Origin: Hymenobacter puniceus
GTDB lineage: Bacteria; Bacteroidota; Bacteroidia; Cytophagales; Hymenobacteraceae
DNA length: 64,000 nucleotides
Direction of reading: 5' to 3'
NCBI RefSeq assembly: GCF_014333525.1
Contig: NZ_JACSCX010000001.1
Location: forward strand, 434,001 to 498,000
Below are positions 49,613 through 59,500 of the stretch, one piece after another; positions within the stretch are counted from its first letter, which is position 1, and each line of letters opens with the position of its first letter. A program made the position numbers and the translations under genes. The notes under the pieces were generated by a model, which worked only from the letters and a program-made list of their open reading frames with translations, made no database searches and was not told the origin of the DNA.

Positions 49613-51814
49613 ATGCCGATGCCAGCCGTGAATACCGCAGTCAGTACAACACCTGATTTGAAGGGCAAATTAAAGGAAGTTTTCGGGTACGGGCAGTTCC
49701 GTGGTACGCAGGAAGCCATTATCCAGAACGTCATCGAAGGCCACAACACCTTCGTGATTATGCCCACCGGCGCTGGTAAAAGCCTTTGCTATCAGCTGCC
49801 CGCGCTGGTGCTGCCCGGTACGGCCATCGTTATTTCGCCGCTCATCGCCCTGATGAAAAACCAGGTCGACCAGCTCAACGCTTTCGGCGTCAATGCTCAA
49901 TTTCTGAACTCCACACTCACCAAGGCAGAGATGAACCGGGTGAAGAAGGACGTGATTAGCGGTGAGGTGAAGCTGCTGTATGTGGCGCCCGAAAGCCTCA
50001 CCAAAGAAGAAACCATCGAGTTTCTGCAGAAAGCCACCATTTCATTTGTAGCCATCGACGAGGCGCACTGCATCTCGGAGTGGGGCCACGACTTCCGTCC
50101 GGAGTACCGCCGCATCCGGGGCATCATCGACAACATCGGGCAGGTGCCTATCATTGCCCTCACGGCTACGGCCACGCCCAAAGTGCAGCTGGATATCCAG
50201 AAAAACCTGCAGATGGACGACGCCTCGGTGTTCAAGACCAGCTTCAACCGCACCAACCTCTACTATGAGGTGCGGCCCAAGCATAACACCAAAAAGCAGC
50301 TAATTCAGTACGTGAAGCAGCGCAAAGGCCTGGGCGGCATTATTTACTGCCTGAGCCGCAAGAAAGTGGAGGAAATTGCCGAGCTGCTAAAGGTCAACGA
50401 CGTGCGAGCCCTGCCCTACCACGCCGGCCTCGATCCGCACGTGCGCATGGCCAACCAGGATGCCTTTCTCAACGAAGATGCTGATGTCATTGTAGCCACC
50501 ATTGCCTTCGGCATGGGCATCGACAAGCCGGACGTGCGCTTCGTTATTCACTACGATACGCCCAAAAGCATTGAGGGCTACTACCAGGAAACCGGCCGCG
50601 GTGGCCGCGACGGGCTGGACGGCGATTGTCTGATGTTCTACAGCTACGACGACATCGTAAAGCTGGAGAAGTTCAACAAGGACAAGCCCGTGACGGAGCG
50701 CGACAACAGCAAGCTGCTGCTCCAGGAAATGGCCAACTACGCCGACTCGGCCGTGTGCCGCCGCAAGCAGCTGCTGCATTACTTTGGCGAAACGTACCCA
50801 AAGGATTGCGGCTTCTGCGACAACTGCAAGCACCCTAAGGAAAAATTTGAGGCGAAAGATGAAGTGGCTATGGCGCTGAAAGCTGTAGTACAAACCGAGC
50901 AGCGGTTCGGCCTCGACCACATCGGTACCGTACTGATGGGCATGAACAGTGCGCACGTGGAGAGCTACGGCCACAACGGCCTGCCCATCTATGGGCAGGG
51001 CAAGCATCACGATGCCCAGTTCTGGCACTCGCTGCTGCGCCAGTGCCTGATTTTTGGTTTATTGGAGAAGGATATTGAAAGCTTTGGCGTTGTAAAAATC
51101 ACCGACAAGGGTATGGAATTCATCGACAATCCCCATTCGATCAAGCTCACCAAAGACCACGACTACGACGAGGAGGTGAAGGAGGAGCTGGAACAGGAAG
51201 AGGTGCAGCAGGCCGCCGGCCACGACGAGGCATTGTTCCAGATGCTCAAGGACTTGCGCAAGAAGATGGCCAAGGAGAAAAACCTGCCGCCGTACGTGCT
51301 TTTCCAGGACCCAAGCTTGAAGGAAATGGCCACCACCTTCCCGCTCAAGATGGACGACCTCGCCCACGTGGGCGGCGTCGGGCAGGGCAAGGCCACCAAA
51401 TTCGGCGCGCCGTTCCTGGCCTTGATCAAGAAATATGTTGAAGACAATGACATCGAAACCGCCACTGACGTGGTGGTGAAGTCGGCCGTCAACAAGTCTA
51501 AGATCAAGATTTACATCATTCAGCAGATCGACAAGAAGATGGACCTAGAGGAAATTGCTTCCTCAAAAGGCATCGACATGCGCGAGCTGATGGAGGAAAT
51601 CGAGCACATCTGCTACTCCGGCACCAAGCTCAACCTCGACTATTATATCGACGGGGTATTGGACCATGAGCGTCAGGATGAAATCTACGACTACTTCATG
51701 TCGGCCAGCACCGACAACATTGCGGTGGCCCTGAAAGAGCTGGGCTCCGACGAATACACCGAGGAGGATCTGCGGCTGATGCGCATCAAGTTCCTGAGCG
51801 AAGTAGCGAACTAG
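49613..51814 (+). CDS. recQ: ATP-dependent DNA helicase RecQ
   Basis: 733 residues from the ATG at 49613 (another ATG at 49619, GTG at 49607). Helicase motifs: QFRGTQEAI (motif 0), MPTGAGKSLCYQLPAL (I), AIDEAHCISEWGHDFRPEY (II), ALTATATPKV (III), and QETGRGGRDG (VI). Zinc cluster: CRRKQLLHYFGETYPKDCGF with CDNC. RQC winged helix then HRDC (SLKEMATTFPLKMDDLAHVG GVG). A C-terminal helix-turn-helix extension (KIKIYIIQQIDKKMDLEEIA) is typical of Bacteroidota RecQ. Role: 3'-5' unwinding in recombination and repair. The stop codon directly abuts a 40-bp inverted repeat. Confidence 0.97.
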   Translation: MPMPAVNTAVSTTPDLKGKLKEVFGYGQFRGTQEAIIQNVIEGHNTFVIMPTGAGKSLCYQLPALVLPGTAIVISPLIALMKNQVDQLNAFGVNAQFLNSTLTKAEMNRVKKDVISGEVKLLYVAPESLTKEETIEFLQKATISFVAIDEAHCISEWGHDFRPEYRRIRGIIDNIGQVPIIALTATATPKVQLDIQKNLQMDDASVFKTSFNRTNLYYEVRPKHNTKKQLIQYVKQRKGLGGIIYCLSRKKVEEIAELLKVNDVRALPYHAGLDPHVRMANQDAFLNEDADVIVATIAFGMGIDKPDVRFVIHYDTPKSIEGYYQETGRGGRDGLDGDCLMFYSYDDIVKLEKFNKDKPVTERDNSKLLLQEMANYADSAVCRRKQLLHYFGETYPKDCGFCDNCKHPKEKFEAKDEVAMALKAVVQTEQRFGLDHIGTVLMGMNSAHVESYGHNGLPIYGQGKHHDAQFWHSLLRQCLIFGLLEKDIESFGVVKITDKGMEFIDNPHSIKLTKDHDYDEEVKEELEQEEVQQAAGHDEALFQMLKDLRKKMAKEKNLPPYVLFQDPSLKEMATTFPLKMDDLAHVGGVGQGKATKFGAPFLALIKKYVEDNDIETATDVVVKSAVNKSKIKIYIIQQIDKKMDLEEIASSKGIDMRELMEEIEHICYSGTKLNLDYYIDGVLDHERQDEIYDYFMSASTDNIAVALKELGSDEYTEEDLRLMRIKFLSEVAN

Positions 51815-52009
51815 AATCACGGATTTTTTCGGATTAGACGGATTAATCGGATTTCGTAGTCGGTTCTAATCTACTTTTTTGATCAGTAGAATTTGATCAG
51901 TAGAAAACAAAAGAGGCTTGCCAACTGGCAAGCCTCTTTTGTTTTCTAGGCGAACGGCAATCGTCCACAAAATCCGATTAATCCGTCTAATCCGAAAAAA
52001 TCCGTGATT
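51815..52009. repeat. 195-bp element with perfect 40-bp terminal inverted repeats
   Basis: The left arm, 51815-51854, starts AATCACGGATTTTTTCGG directly after the recQ stop. The right arm, 51970-52009, is its exact complement and reaches into the bacilliredoxin stop codon. The 115-bp interior holds a direct repeat TTGATCAGTAGAA (twice) and a 20-bp-stem terminator. No coding capacity. Confidence 0.9.
51901..51948. terminator. Bidirectional terminator inside the inverted-repeat element
   Basis: TAGAAAACAAAAGAGGCTTG pairs with its complement across AACT. The stem has 22 bp including terminal A/T. It serves recQ (+) and the bacilliredoxin gene (-). Confidence 0.88.
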
Positions 52010-52430
52010 AGCAGTGCTCTTCGAAAGCGCCCTGCAGGTTGTTAACGATGCGCATCAGGTCGTTGCCTTCGATGTGGTAACGCTCAATCATATGCACCAG
52101 CTCGCCGTCCTTGAACAAAGCAATGCTGGGGCTGCTGGGCGGATACGGCAGCAGATGCTCCCGCACTTTGGCTACGGCTTCGGTTTCCATGCCGGCAAAC
52201 ACGGTCACGAGTTTAGCAGGCTTCTTATCGGAGCTGGAAACAGCCATTTTCAGGGCCGGGCGGGCTTTGGAAGCCGCACAGCCGCACACCGAGTTGACGG
52301 CGACCAGCACGGTGCCGCTCTGCTCGTTGAGGACGGCGTCCACTTCTTCGGGGGTCATCAGTTGCTCGAAGCCAGCCTCGGTGAGGTCCTGACGGATGGG
52401 GGCAACCATGTATTCGGGGTACGTAGCCAT
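52008..52430 (-). CDS. Bacilliredoxin, BrxA/BrxB (YphP/YqiW) family
   Basis: 140 residues, full length. The active-site motif is NSVCGCAASKARPAL, the CGC form of BrxA/BrxB. The N-terminus MATYPEYMVAPIRQDLTEAG and EQSGTVLVAVNSV are typical, as is LPYPPSSPSIALFKDGELVH. Family knowledge: these enzymes remove bacillithiol from protein cysteines after oxidative stress, and many Bacteroidota make bacillithiol. Whether this genome does cannot be told from the window. Start is a clear ATG at 52430. A TAATTTTG box (52488-52495) precedes it. Cytoplasmic. Confidence 0.93.
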   Translation of the reverse strand: MATYPEYMVAPIRQDLTEAGFEQLMTPEEVDAVLNEQSGTVLVAVNSVCGCAASKARPALKMAVSSSDKKPAKLVTVFAGMETEAVAKVREHLLPYPPSSPSIALFKDGELVHMIERYHIEGNDLMRIVNNLQGAFEEHC

Positions 52431-52487
52431 AGGTAAAAGCTAGGCGTTGAGGGAAAAATGACGGGCGACCAACGGCCACCACCGCTG

Positions 52488-52495
52488 CAAAATTA
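52488..52495 (-). promoter_or_regulatory. -7 box TAATTTTG for the bacilliredoxin gene
   Basis: A perfect TAnnTTTG element on the minus strand, 57 bp before the ATG at 52430. Confidence 0.45.
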
Positions 52496-52622
52496 CGCAA
52501 TAAACGGCGGCCTTTCAGTGGCTGGCGTATTCAACCAAAATGCGCCCCAAGAGGTTTCTCAAATGGACGGCGTTTGCTGTCGTGGTTGCTGCACCTATTA
52601 CTTCCATTCTGCTTCACTACCT

Positions 52623-52916
52623 ATGAATTACGCCGCCTTTTCTGCCTCCCTCACCCACCACGAAGCCCCGGCCAGCCTGCCGCCCCTGCTGCAGGCACTG
52701 TGGTACGCCGGCCGCGACGAGTGGGGCCGCGCCCACGACATTGCGCAGCAGCATGAAGGCGAACCGCTGTTCGACTGGCTACACGCGCTGCTGCACCGCC
52801 AAGAAGGCGACACCGGCAACGCGGCTTACTGGTACCGTCGGGCCGGCCGGCCGATGTTTGCGGGCAATGTTCGAGCCGAGTGGGAGCAGCTGGTCCGGAC
52901 GCAGTTGGCCGCCTAG
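52623..52916 (+). CDS. Small conserved-looking helical protein, 97 residues
   Basis: Start at the ATG at 52623 (MNYAAFSASLTHHEAPASLP); the frame upstream has poor composition. The body is helical with a tandem pattern: LLQALWYAGRDEWGRAHDIA, then EPLFDWLHALLHRQEGDTGN and AAYWYRRAGRPMF, like a short TPR/Sel1-type pair. From memory, very similar ~95-residue proteins of unknown function are common in Bacteroidota and Proteobacteria. No signal peptide or membrane segment, so cytoplasmic. It stands alone between bacilliredoxin and a TPR protein. Confidence 0.7.
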   Translation: MNYAAFSASLTHHEAPASLPPLLQALWYAGRDEWGRAHDIAQQHEGEPLFDWLHALLHRQEGDTGNAAYWYRRAGRPMFAGNVRAEWEQLVRTQLAA

Positions 52917-53043
52917 CCTGTCAGGCCAGTGCTGCTACTTGTTCTTGCCATAGTTCTACTACAAAACAAAATCAGCAGGCTATTTACGTGGTTTGCGCAA
53001 TTAAAATTACATTTATCCAGCCGATGCTAAACGGCCGGATGCT

Positions 53044-54105
53044 ATGTTAAAACTGATACTTCTGACAGCTGCCGGCAGCCTGCTGTGCTTGGCGGCTACA
53101 GCCCAGGTAGATACCGTGCGCGCCTCTACCCTGCCGCCAGCCCAGCAGGCCGAAAAGCTCTATAACAGTGGCGTGGCCAAGTTCAACCAGAAAAGCTACC
53201 GCGCCGCCCTGCAGGATTTCGACCGGGCGCTGGCGGCCAAACCCGACTTTGCCAAGGCCTACTACAACCGCGCCGCCGTCCGCTACGAGCTGCAGGAATA
53301 TCAGCCGGCCGTGCAGGACTACGATGCGGCCCTCAAGCTGGACCCGGCCAGCGGCACTGCCTACTTCGGGCGCGGCCAGGCCCGGGAGGCGCTGAAGCAG
53401 CCCACCGAGGCCGAGCAGGACTACTCCAAAGCTGTGGAAACCAACCCGGCCTACGCGCCGGCCTGGTATTACCGCGGTGCGTTGCGTTTCGAGAAAGGCG
53501 ACTACAAAGCTGCCAAAGCCGATTTCGAGCAGGCCACCAAGGCTGACCCCACCTACGCCTACGCCTGGCACGACCGCGCCAGCGCCGAGCGCCAGCTGCA
53601 GGAGTACCCAGCCGCCATCCAGGACTACACGCGCGCCCTCACGCTACAGCCCGAGCTGCTGCCGGCCCTGCTGAACCGCGCCGGCACCAAGCGCCGCGCC
53701 GGCGACCTGAAAGGCGCCCTAGCTGACTACACACAGTATCTGCAGAAAAAGCAGGACAACCCGGTGGCCTACACCAACCGCGGCGCCGCCCGCTTCGAGG
53801 CGGCCGACTATAAGGGTGCCGCCGAGGATTTTGGGCGCGCCATTGCGCTGGACGGGTCCTACGCCTTTGCGTGGAACAACCGCGCCGCCGCTTACCTCAA
53901 GCAGGAAGACTACAAAAAGGCCGAAGCCGACGCCAGCAAAGCCATTGCCCTCAACCCACAGTACGCCGAGGCCTACCTCAACCGCGGCCACGCCCGCGAG
54001 ATGCTGCGCAACCCCGACGGCGCCTGCCAGGACTGGCGCAAAGCCGCCGAACTGGGCCTGGAAATTGGCACCAGCTACGCCGCCAACTCCGGCTGCGGCG
54101 AGTAG
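53044..54105 (+). CDS. Exported TPR protein with about eight repeats
   Basis: 353 residues with signal peptide MLKLILLTAAGSLLCLAATA. The rest is near-perfect 34-residue TPRs: AEKLYNSGVAKFNQKSYRAA, AYYNRAAVRYELQEYQPAVQ, AYFGRGQAREALKQPTEAEQ, AWYYRGALRFEKGDYKAAKA, AWHDRASAERQLQEYPAAIQ, LLNRAGTKRRAGDLKGALAD, AYTNRGAARFEAADYKGAAE, AWNNRAAAYLKQEDYKKAEA, AYLNRGHAREMLRNPDGACQ. The last one ends in the DW motif typical of periplasmic TPR proteins (CQDWRKAAELG). A scaffold role in the periplasm is likely; the partner is unknown. The next gene encodes a TPR-containing OmpA protein, with a repeat element in between. Confidence 0.88.
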   Translation: MLKLILLTAAGSLLCLAATAQVDTVRASTLPPAQQAEKLYNSGVAKFNQKSYRAALQDFDRALAAKPDFAKAYYNRAAVRYELQEYQPAVQDYDAALKLDPASGTAYFGRGQAREALKQPTEAEQDYSKAVETNPAYAPAWYYRGALRFEKGDYKAAKADFEQATKADPTYAYAWHDRASAERQLQEYPAAIQDYTRALTLQPELLPALLNRAGTKRRAGDLKGALADYTQYLQKKQDNPVAYTNRGAARFEAADYKGAAEDFGRAIALDGSYAFAWNNRAAAYLKQEDYKKAEADASKAIALNPQYAEAYLNRGHAREMLRNPDGACQDWRKAAELGLEIGTSYAANSGCGE

Positions 54106-54131
54106 GTGCGTGCTTTCAGACGATAAAAGAA

Positions 54132-54245
54132 CGTCATGCTTGATCTGGCGTCCGCTTGGCGAAGCATCTCTACCGCTTCGTTGTCAAAGTTGATTAGCCA
54201 GCAGTAGAGATGCTTCGCCAAGCGGACGCCAGATCAAGCATGACG
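54132..54245. repeat. 114-bp element with perfect 42-bp inverted repeats
   Basis: The left arm, 54132-54173, starts CGTCATGCTTGATCTGGC and ends GAAGCATCTCTAC. The right arm, 54204-54245, is its exact complement, and the loop is 30 bp. No T-run and no coding capacity. The CGTCATGCT...GAAGCATCTCTAC ends recall interspersed repeats common in Hymenobacter-type genomes (from memory). Confidence 0.9.
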
Positions 54246-54269
54246 CCCTCCCAATAGCTTCATATCCTC

Positions 54270-56303
54270 ATGTATAAATACCTACTCGCCCTGCTCCTGC
54301 TGTCTTCGGTTGCACAGGCTCAAAGTGTGGAGTTCAGCAAAGACCGGTTCAACAACGACAAGGACGGGTTGAGGACGGCGCTCAAGGCCCTCAAGCTCGG
54401 CGACGAGTGGTACCTGGCCGACCCGCCCCGCTACGAGCAGGCCCTGCCGTACTACCTGGAAGCCCAGAAGCTCAACGCCGAAAACGCTGAACTCAACCTA
54501 AAAATCGGGGACTGCTACCTGCATTCGGGGTTTAAGCCGCGGGCGCTGGCGTATCTGCAGAAGGCTTACCAGCTCAACTCCGGCGTTGATCCGCGCATCC
54601 ACTACCTGCTGGGCCGCGGGCTGCACCTGAACGGCAAGTGGCAGGCAGCCATTGCCGAGTACAAACAGGCCACGCCCGCCACCGGCGCCAAAAACACGGC
54701 CGGCTTCACCCAAGATATCCAGAAGAAAATCAAGGAGTGTGAAAACGGCCGGCTACTGGAAGCCAAGCCCATTCGTGTGTTCGTGGACAACGCCGGGCCG
54801 GGCGTGAACTCGCCCTATCCCGACTACGGCCCGGTTATTTCGGCCGACGAGTCGGTGATGCTGTTTACCTCGCGCCGCTCTACCTCCACCGGCGGCGAGA
54901 AAGACCCTGAGTCGGGCGGCTTCTTCGAGGACGTGTACCAAAGCGCCCGCACCGCCGATGCCTGGGGCCCCGCCCGCAGCCTCGGCGAAACCGTGAATAC
55001 CGCCGGCCACGACGCCACCGTGGGCCTCGCGCCCGACGCCCAGCGTTTGCTGGTGTACATGGAAGACAACGGTGGCGACCTGCACGAAAGCAACCTGCGC
55101 GGCACCGAATGGAGTAAGCCCAAGCAGCTGGGCTCACGCATCAACAGCAAGGCGCATGAGTCGTCGGCGGCCTACACGCCGGATGGGCGCAGTTTGTTGT
55201 TCGTGAGCGACAAGCCGGGCGGACTGGGTGGGCGCGACATCTACAAGGTGGAAATAGAGGGGCGCGGCCCGGCCGTCAACCTTGGCCCGGCCATCAACAC
55301 GCCCTACGGCGAGGAAGGCGTGTTTCTGCATCCCGATGGCAAAACCATGTATTTTTCCAGCGAAGGCCACAACTCCATGGGCGGCTACGACATCTTCAAG
55401 TCCACCTACGAAAACGGCAAATGGAGCACGCCCGAAAATCTGGGCTGGCCCATCAACACCCCCGATGATGACGTGTTCTTTGTGATTTCCGCCTCGGGCC
55501 GGCACGGCTACTACTCGTCGTTCCGCGACGACGGCCTGGGCTCCAAGGACATCTACCAGATTACGTTTCTGGGGGCAGAGAAGGCGCCGGCGCTCAGCCA
55601 GGAAGACCAGCTGCTGGCCTCCCGCGTGCAGCCCGTGAAGGAAACCCAGTTGGCCCCGGCTGTGCCCGTGGCCACGGCTCAGGTCACCATCCTGAAAGGT
55701 ACCATCACCGACGCCGTCAGTAAGCAGCCGCTGGAAGCTACCATCGATGTTATCGACAACTCGCGCAACGAAAACATTGCCTCATTTAAGGCCAATGCGC
55801 AGTCGGGCCGCTACCTCGTGAGTTTGCCGTCGGGTGTGAACTACGGTATTGTGGTGCGGCAGGACGGCTACCTGTTCCACTCCGAAAACTTCGATCTGCC
55901 GGCCGGCGCAGCCTATTCGGAGGTAGTGAAGGACATCCAGCTCCGCAAGCTGGACGTGGGCGTGAAGGTGGTGCTCAACAACATCTTCTTTGATTTCGAC
56001 AAGGCCACGCTGCGCAAGGAAAGCACGGGCGAGCTGGAGCGTCTGCAGAAACTGCTCACCGAAACGCCGGCCCTGCGCCTGGAAATATCGGGCCACACCG
56101 ACAACGTGGGCAACGCCGCCTACAACAAGGACCTGAGCCAGCGCCGCGCCAAGGCCGTAGTGGACTACCTCGTGGCCAAAGGCGTAACCAAAGACCGCCT
56201 CACCTTCGCCGGCTACGGCGACACCCAGCCGGTGGCTTCAAACACCACCAAAGCCGGCCGCCAGCAAAACCGCCGCACCGAGTTCAAGGTCATCGGCAAG
56301 TAA
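54270..56303 (+). CDS. PorE-like OmpA family protein (TPR, PD40 propeller, CRD, OmpA)
   Basis: 677 residues. Signal peptide MYKYLLALLLLSSVAQAQSV, a type I signal with no lipobox. TPR-like region about 25-150 (PPRYEQALPYYLEAQKLNAE). PD40 propeller blades about 170-440 (YGPVISADESVMLFTSRRST, SSAAYTPDGRSLLFVSDKPG, EGVFLHPDGKTMYFSSEGHN). Carboxypeptidase-regulatory-like domain about 470-560 (LKGTITDAVSKQPLEATIDV). C-terminal OmpA domain with NIFFDFDKATLRKESTGELE and ISGHTDNVGNAAYNKDLSQR for peptidoglycan binding. This order matches PorE, a T9SS-linked envelope component, which in Porphyromonas is a lipoprotein. Related paralogues exist in Bacteroidota, so PorE identity is likely but not certain. 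Confidence 0.85.
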   Translation: MYKYLLALLLLSSVAQAQSVEFSKDRFNNDKDGLRTALKALKLGDEWYLADPPRYEQALPYYLEAQKLNAENAELNLKIGDCYLHSGFKPRALAYLQKAYQLNSGVDPRIHYLLGRGLHLNGKWQAAIAEYKQATPATGAKNTAGFTQDIQKKIKECENGRLLEAKPIRVFVDNAGPGVNSPYPDYGPVISADESVMLFTSRRSTSTGGEKDPESGGFFEDVYQSARTADAWGPARSLGETVNTAGHDATVGLAPDAQRLLVYMEDNGGDLHESNLRGTEWSKPKQLGSRINSKAHESSAAYTPDGRSLLFVSDKPGGLGGRDIYKVEIEGRGPAVNLGPAINTPYGEEGVFLHPDGKTMYFSSEGHNSMGGYDIFKSTYENGKWSTPENLGWPINTPDDDVFFVISASGRHGYYSSFRDDGLGSKDIYQITFLGAEKAPALSQEDQLLASRVQPVKETQLAPAVPVATAQVTILKGTITDAVSKQPLEATIDVIDNSRNENIASFKANAQSGRYLVSLPSGVNYGIVVRQDGYLFHSENFDLPAGAAYSEVVKDIQLRKLDVGVKVVLNNIFFDFDKATLRKESTGELERLQKLLTETPALRLEISGHTDNVGNAAYNKDLSQRRAKAVVDYLVAKGVTKDRLTFAGYGDTQPVASNTTKAGRQQNRRTEFKVIGK

Positions 56304-56321
56304 TACTGCTTGCCACTGAAG

Positions 56322-56365
56322 CCTGCCCCGCCAGCCGTTTTTATGGGTTGGCGGGGCAGGTTTTT
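56322..56365 (+). terminator. Terminator of the PorE-like gene
   Basis: CCTGCCCCGCCA (56322-56333) pairs with TGGCGGGGCAGG (56349-56360), followed by TTTTTC. Confidence 0.9.
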
Positions 56366-56513
56366 CGTTGAAAGAAAATGATGTCAACTGCTCCAGCCAC
56401 GGATTCAACGAGAAACTGGTGTAGTTGCCCGTAGCGGCGCGGATGGCTGCCTGCAAGCCGCTACCTTGCCAGCCGCTTCAGTTCCCATTGTCTATTTTTT
56501 CTGCCAGCTGCCT

Positions 56514-59500
56514 GTGTTGCGCCCGTTTCTTTTGCTGTTTCGTTTGGGGCTGGTATTGACGCTTATGCTGCTGAGCGCGACACGCAGTCAGGCGCAGCCG
56601 GTGCAAGGGCGGTACTTTTTAAAACAATTTGGCCCGGCCGAGGGGTTGCCGCAGCCGTTCATCTACGCCCTCGCGCAGGACCGGCAGGGCTACCTCTGGA
56701 TTGGTACCGCCGAGGGCCTCGTGCGCTACGACGGCACGGAGTTTAAGACTTACACCACCAAAGACGGGCTGGCCGAGGACTTTGTGACCCAGCTCTATGT
56801 GCAGCCCCGCACCGGCCAGCTATGGGCCGCGCACTACCAGGGCGGTGCTTCTCGCTGGAATGGGCAGCGGTTTCAGGCAGTAGCGGCCGGCGTGGCGCGG
56901 CCCAAAGCGTTGCGCACTACCCCCGGCATTCCGGCTCCTGACACTGTCCGAAATTCCTTCAACTCGCCGCCAAACCCCGCCAGTCGCCTGCCTGACCTGC
57001 AGCAGGTGCTGCCACCCGGCACCGGGCTCCAGTGCCAACTCACCGACCGAGAACAAACGGTCTGGATTGGCACGGCCGGCCAGGGGCTATGGCGCTGGGC
57101 TGACCGCCACATCAGCTTTCATCCAACCCCGGCCCCATCCCCGACTACCCCGCTGGCATTACTGGAAGGCGGGCGTGCGGCGGGCATTTCTGCTGCTGGC
57201 CAATACTTCACGCTGAACCCCACTGCCAGCCGGCCGTCGCCACTGATTACCTACCCGCTCCGGCTGCTGCCCTACGCGCCCAGCGTGGTGCTGCGCACGC
57301 CTTCCGAGCGCGCCAACCCAGTATTCGATGGCCGGTACCCCAAGCCGGCGCCGCAGATACTGTGGACAGGCACGCAGGGCCACGGGCTATGGCAGCTGCC
57401 GATTCCCTCGGGCGAGCGGCCAATGCGGCGCGTCCGCCGACTGCCTTCCACCCTGACCGTAACGGCCCTGACCCAACATCCCGGCGGCGACATATGGGTG
57501 GGCACCGCCCTGGATGGCGTGTACCGCCTGCCGGCCGACACCACGCAGGCCGCCGAGCATTTCACCACTGCCAACGGCCTTTTGCACAACACCATTTATG
57601 CTCTTGCCGCCGACTCGGCGGGCCGCATCTGGCTGGGCACCCACGATACGGGGCTGGCGTTCTGGCAGCGGGGCCGGTTCCACTACTTCCGTTTTCGAAC
57701 CGGCGCTATCGACGTGTCGGCGTTGCTCACCGATGATGTCGGCCGGGTCTGGATTGGCACCGAAGGCAGTAGCGTACTCTGTTACGAAAAAGGCAAGCTG
57801 CGCCCGTATGGCCCGGCCGAAGGCCTGCTTTCGCCGTATTGCTACACCCTGCTGCCCGTGCGCTGGGGCAGCAGCTACCACGGCGGCTACCGCCACGATT
57901 TTCGGGCGGAGCAGGTATTGGCCGTGCACCGCAACTCCCTCAGCATTCTGGATGGCGCACGGCAGCACTTCCGGCCGGTTGCCCTGCCCGACAACCCGCT
58001 GGTCCGGGAACTGCTGCCCGCGGCAACCGTCGCCTGGAATGACTACTGCATCTGGATTCAGACCCGTACGGGCCTGCTATGTGTGCGCACCAACTACCCC
58101 GTGCTGCCCAGTCTGTCGGTTCCGGCGCCGGCCATCCTGCGCAGCGAAGTGGATGGCGCTGCCCAGGTGCCGCAGCAGTTGGGACAGTTGTCCGCCACCC
58201 GGCACCGGCTGGGGTTTGCGTTTCGGGCCGTGAGCTTGCTGGCCGGCCCGGCCAGCCTGCAGTATCAGTACCGCCTGCATGGCTACGATATGGTCTGGAG
58301 CAAGCCCTCCACAGCCACTGAAGCGCAGTTTGCCCAGCTGGATGCCGGCACCTATGAGTTCGAGGTACGAGCCCGGCGCGGCGAAACGGGCCAGTGGAGT
58401 GCGCCGGCTACGGTGGCCTTCAGCATTGCCACGCCCTTTTGGCAGACGTGGTGGTTTGCGGCCTTGAGCGTGCTGGCGGCCGGGGCCGGCATCTGGGCGT
58501 TTGTGCGGGGGCGCGAGGCAGTGCTGCGGCAGCAGAAGCTACAGCTAGAAACCACTGTGCGCGAACGAACCCAGGAGCTGCGCCAGCAGAAAGCCTATAT
58601 CGAAGATATGAACGCCGAGCTGACCGTGGCCCGCGACGTAGCCGAAGCCTCGCGCAAGGCCAAGGCGCAGTTTCTGGCCAATATGAGCCACGAGATTCGA
58701 ACCCCGATGAACGCCGTTATCGGCCTCTCCCATCTGCTGCGCCAGACGCCGCTCACCGGCGAGCAAAGCGAGTACCTGGAGGCTGTGCAGTCGTCGTCGC
58801 AGAACCTGCTGGTCATCATCAACGACATCCTGGACAGCTCCAAAATAGAAGCCGGCAAGATGACACTGGAACACGCCGCTTTCCGGCTGCCCGAACTACT
58901 ACGGCGGGTGGCCAGCATGTTCCGCTTCGTCACCGAAAGCAAACAGCTCTACTTCCGGCTGGAAATCGGACCCGGCGTGCCAGCCGCCGTCTTCGGCGAC
59001 TCAGTGCGGCTCAACCAAGTGCTGGTCAACCTCGTCGGCAATGCCATTAAATTTACTACCACCGGTGGGGTCACATTGCGCGCATCAGTACCGGAAGGGG
59101 CCATTGATCCAACTCGGCCCACGGTGCACTTTGCAGTGCAGGATACCGGTATTGGTATCCCAGCTGACAAGCTGGATGCTATTTTTGAGGACTTCTCCCA
59201 GGCCAATACCAGCACCACCCGGCAGTTTGGGGGCACCGGCCTGGGGTTGAGCATTGCTCGCAACCTGGTGGAGCTGCACGGTGGCCGGTTGAGCGTGAAC
59301 AGTGCGGTTGGCGTGGGCTCCACTTTCCATTTCAGCATAACCTACGAAGTCGCCGACCCAGTCACCGTGCCCGCCGAAGCCAGCCTGGCAGTAGGACGTT
59401 TTGAGCCGGCCCTGCGCGTATTGGTGGCCGAAGACAACGAGCTCAACCAACTGGTGGCTCGCAAAACCCTCGAAGCCTGGAACGTGCAGGTAACCATGGC

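Noticed and set aside
51815..52009. Inverted repeats as ends of an insertion sequence
   Set aside because: Only 115 bp between the arms and no transposase; at most a non-autonomous element.
53044..54105. Repeated motifs in the TPR gene as a possible tandem DNA repeat
   Set aside because: The periodicity is the protein TPR unit, with normal codon variation between units.
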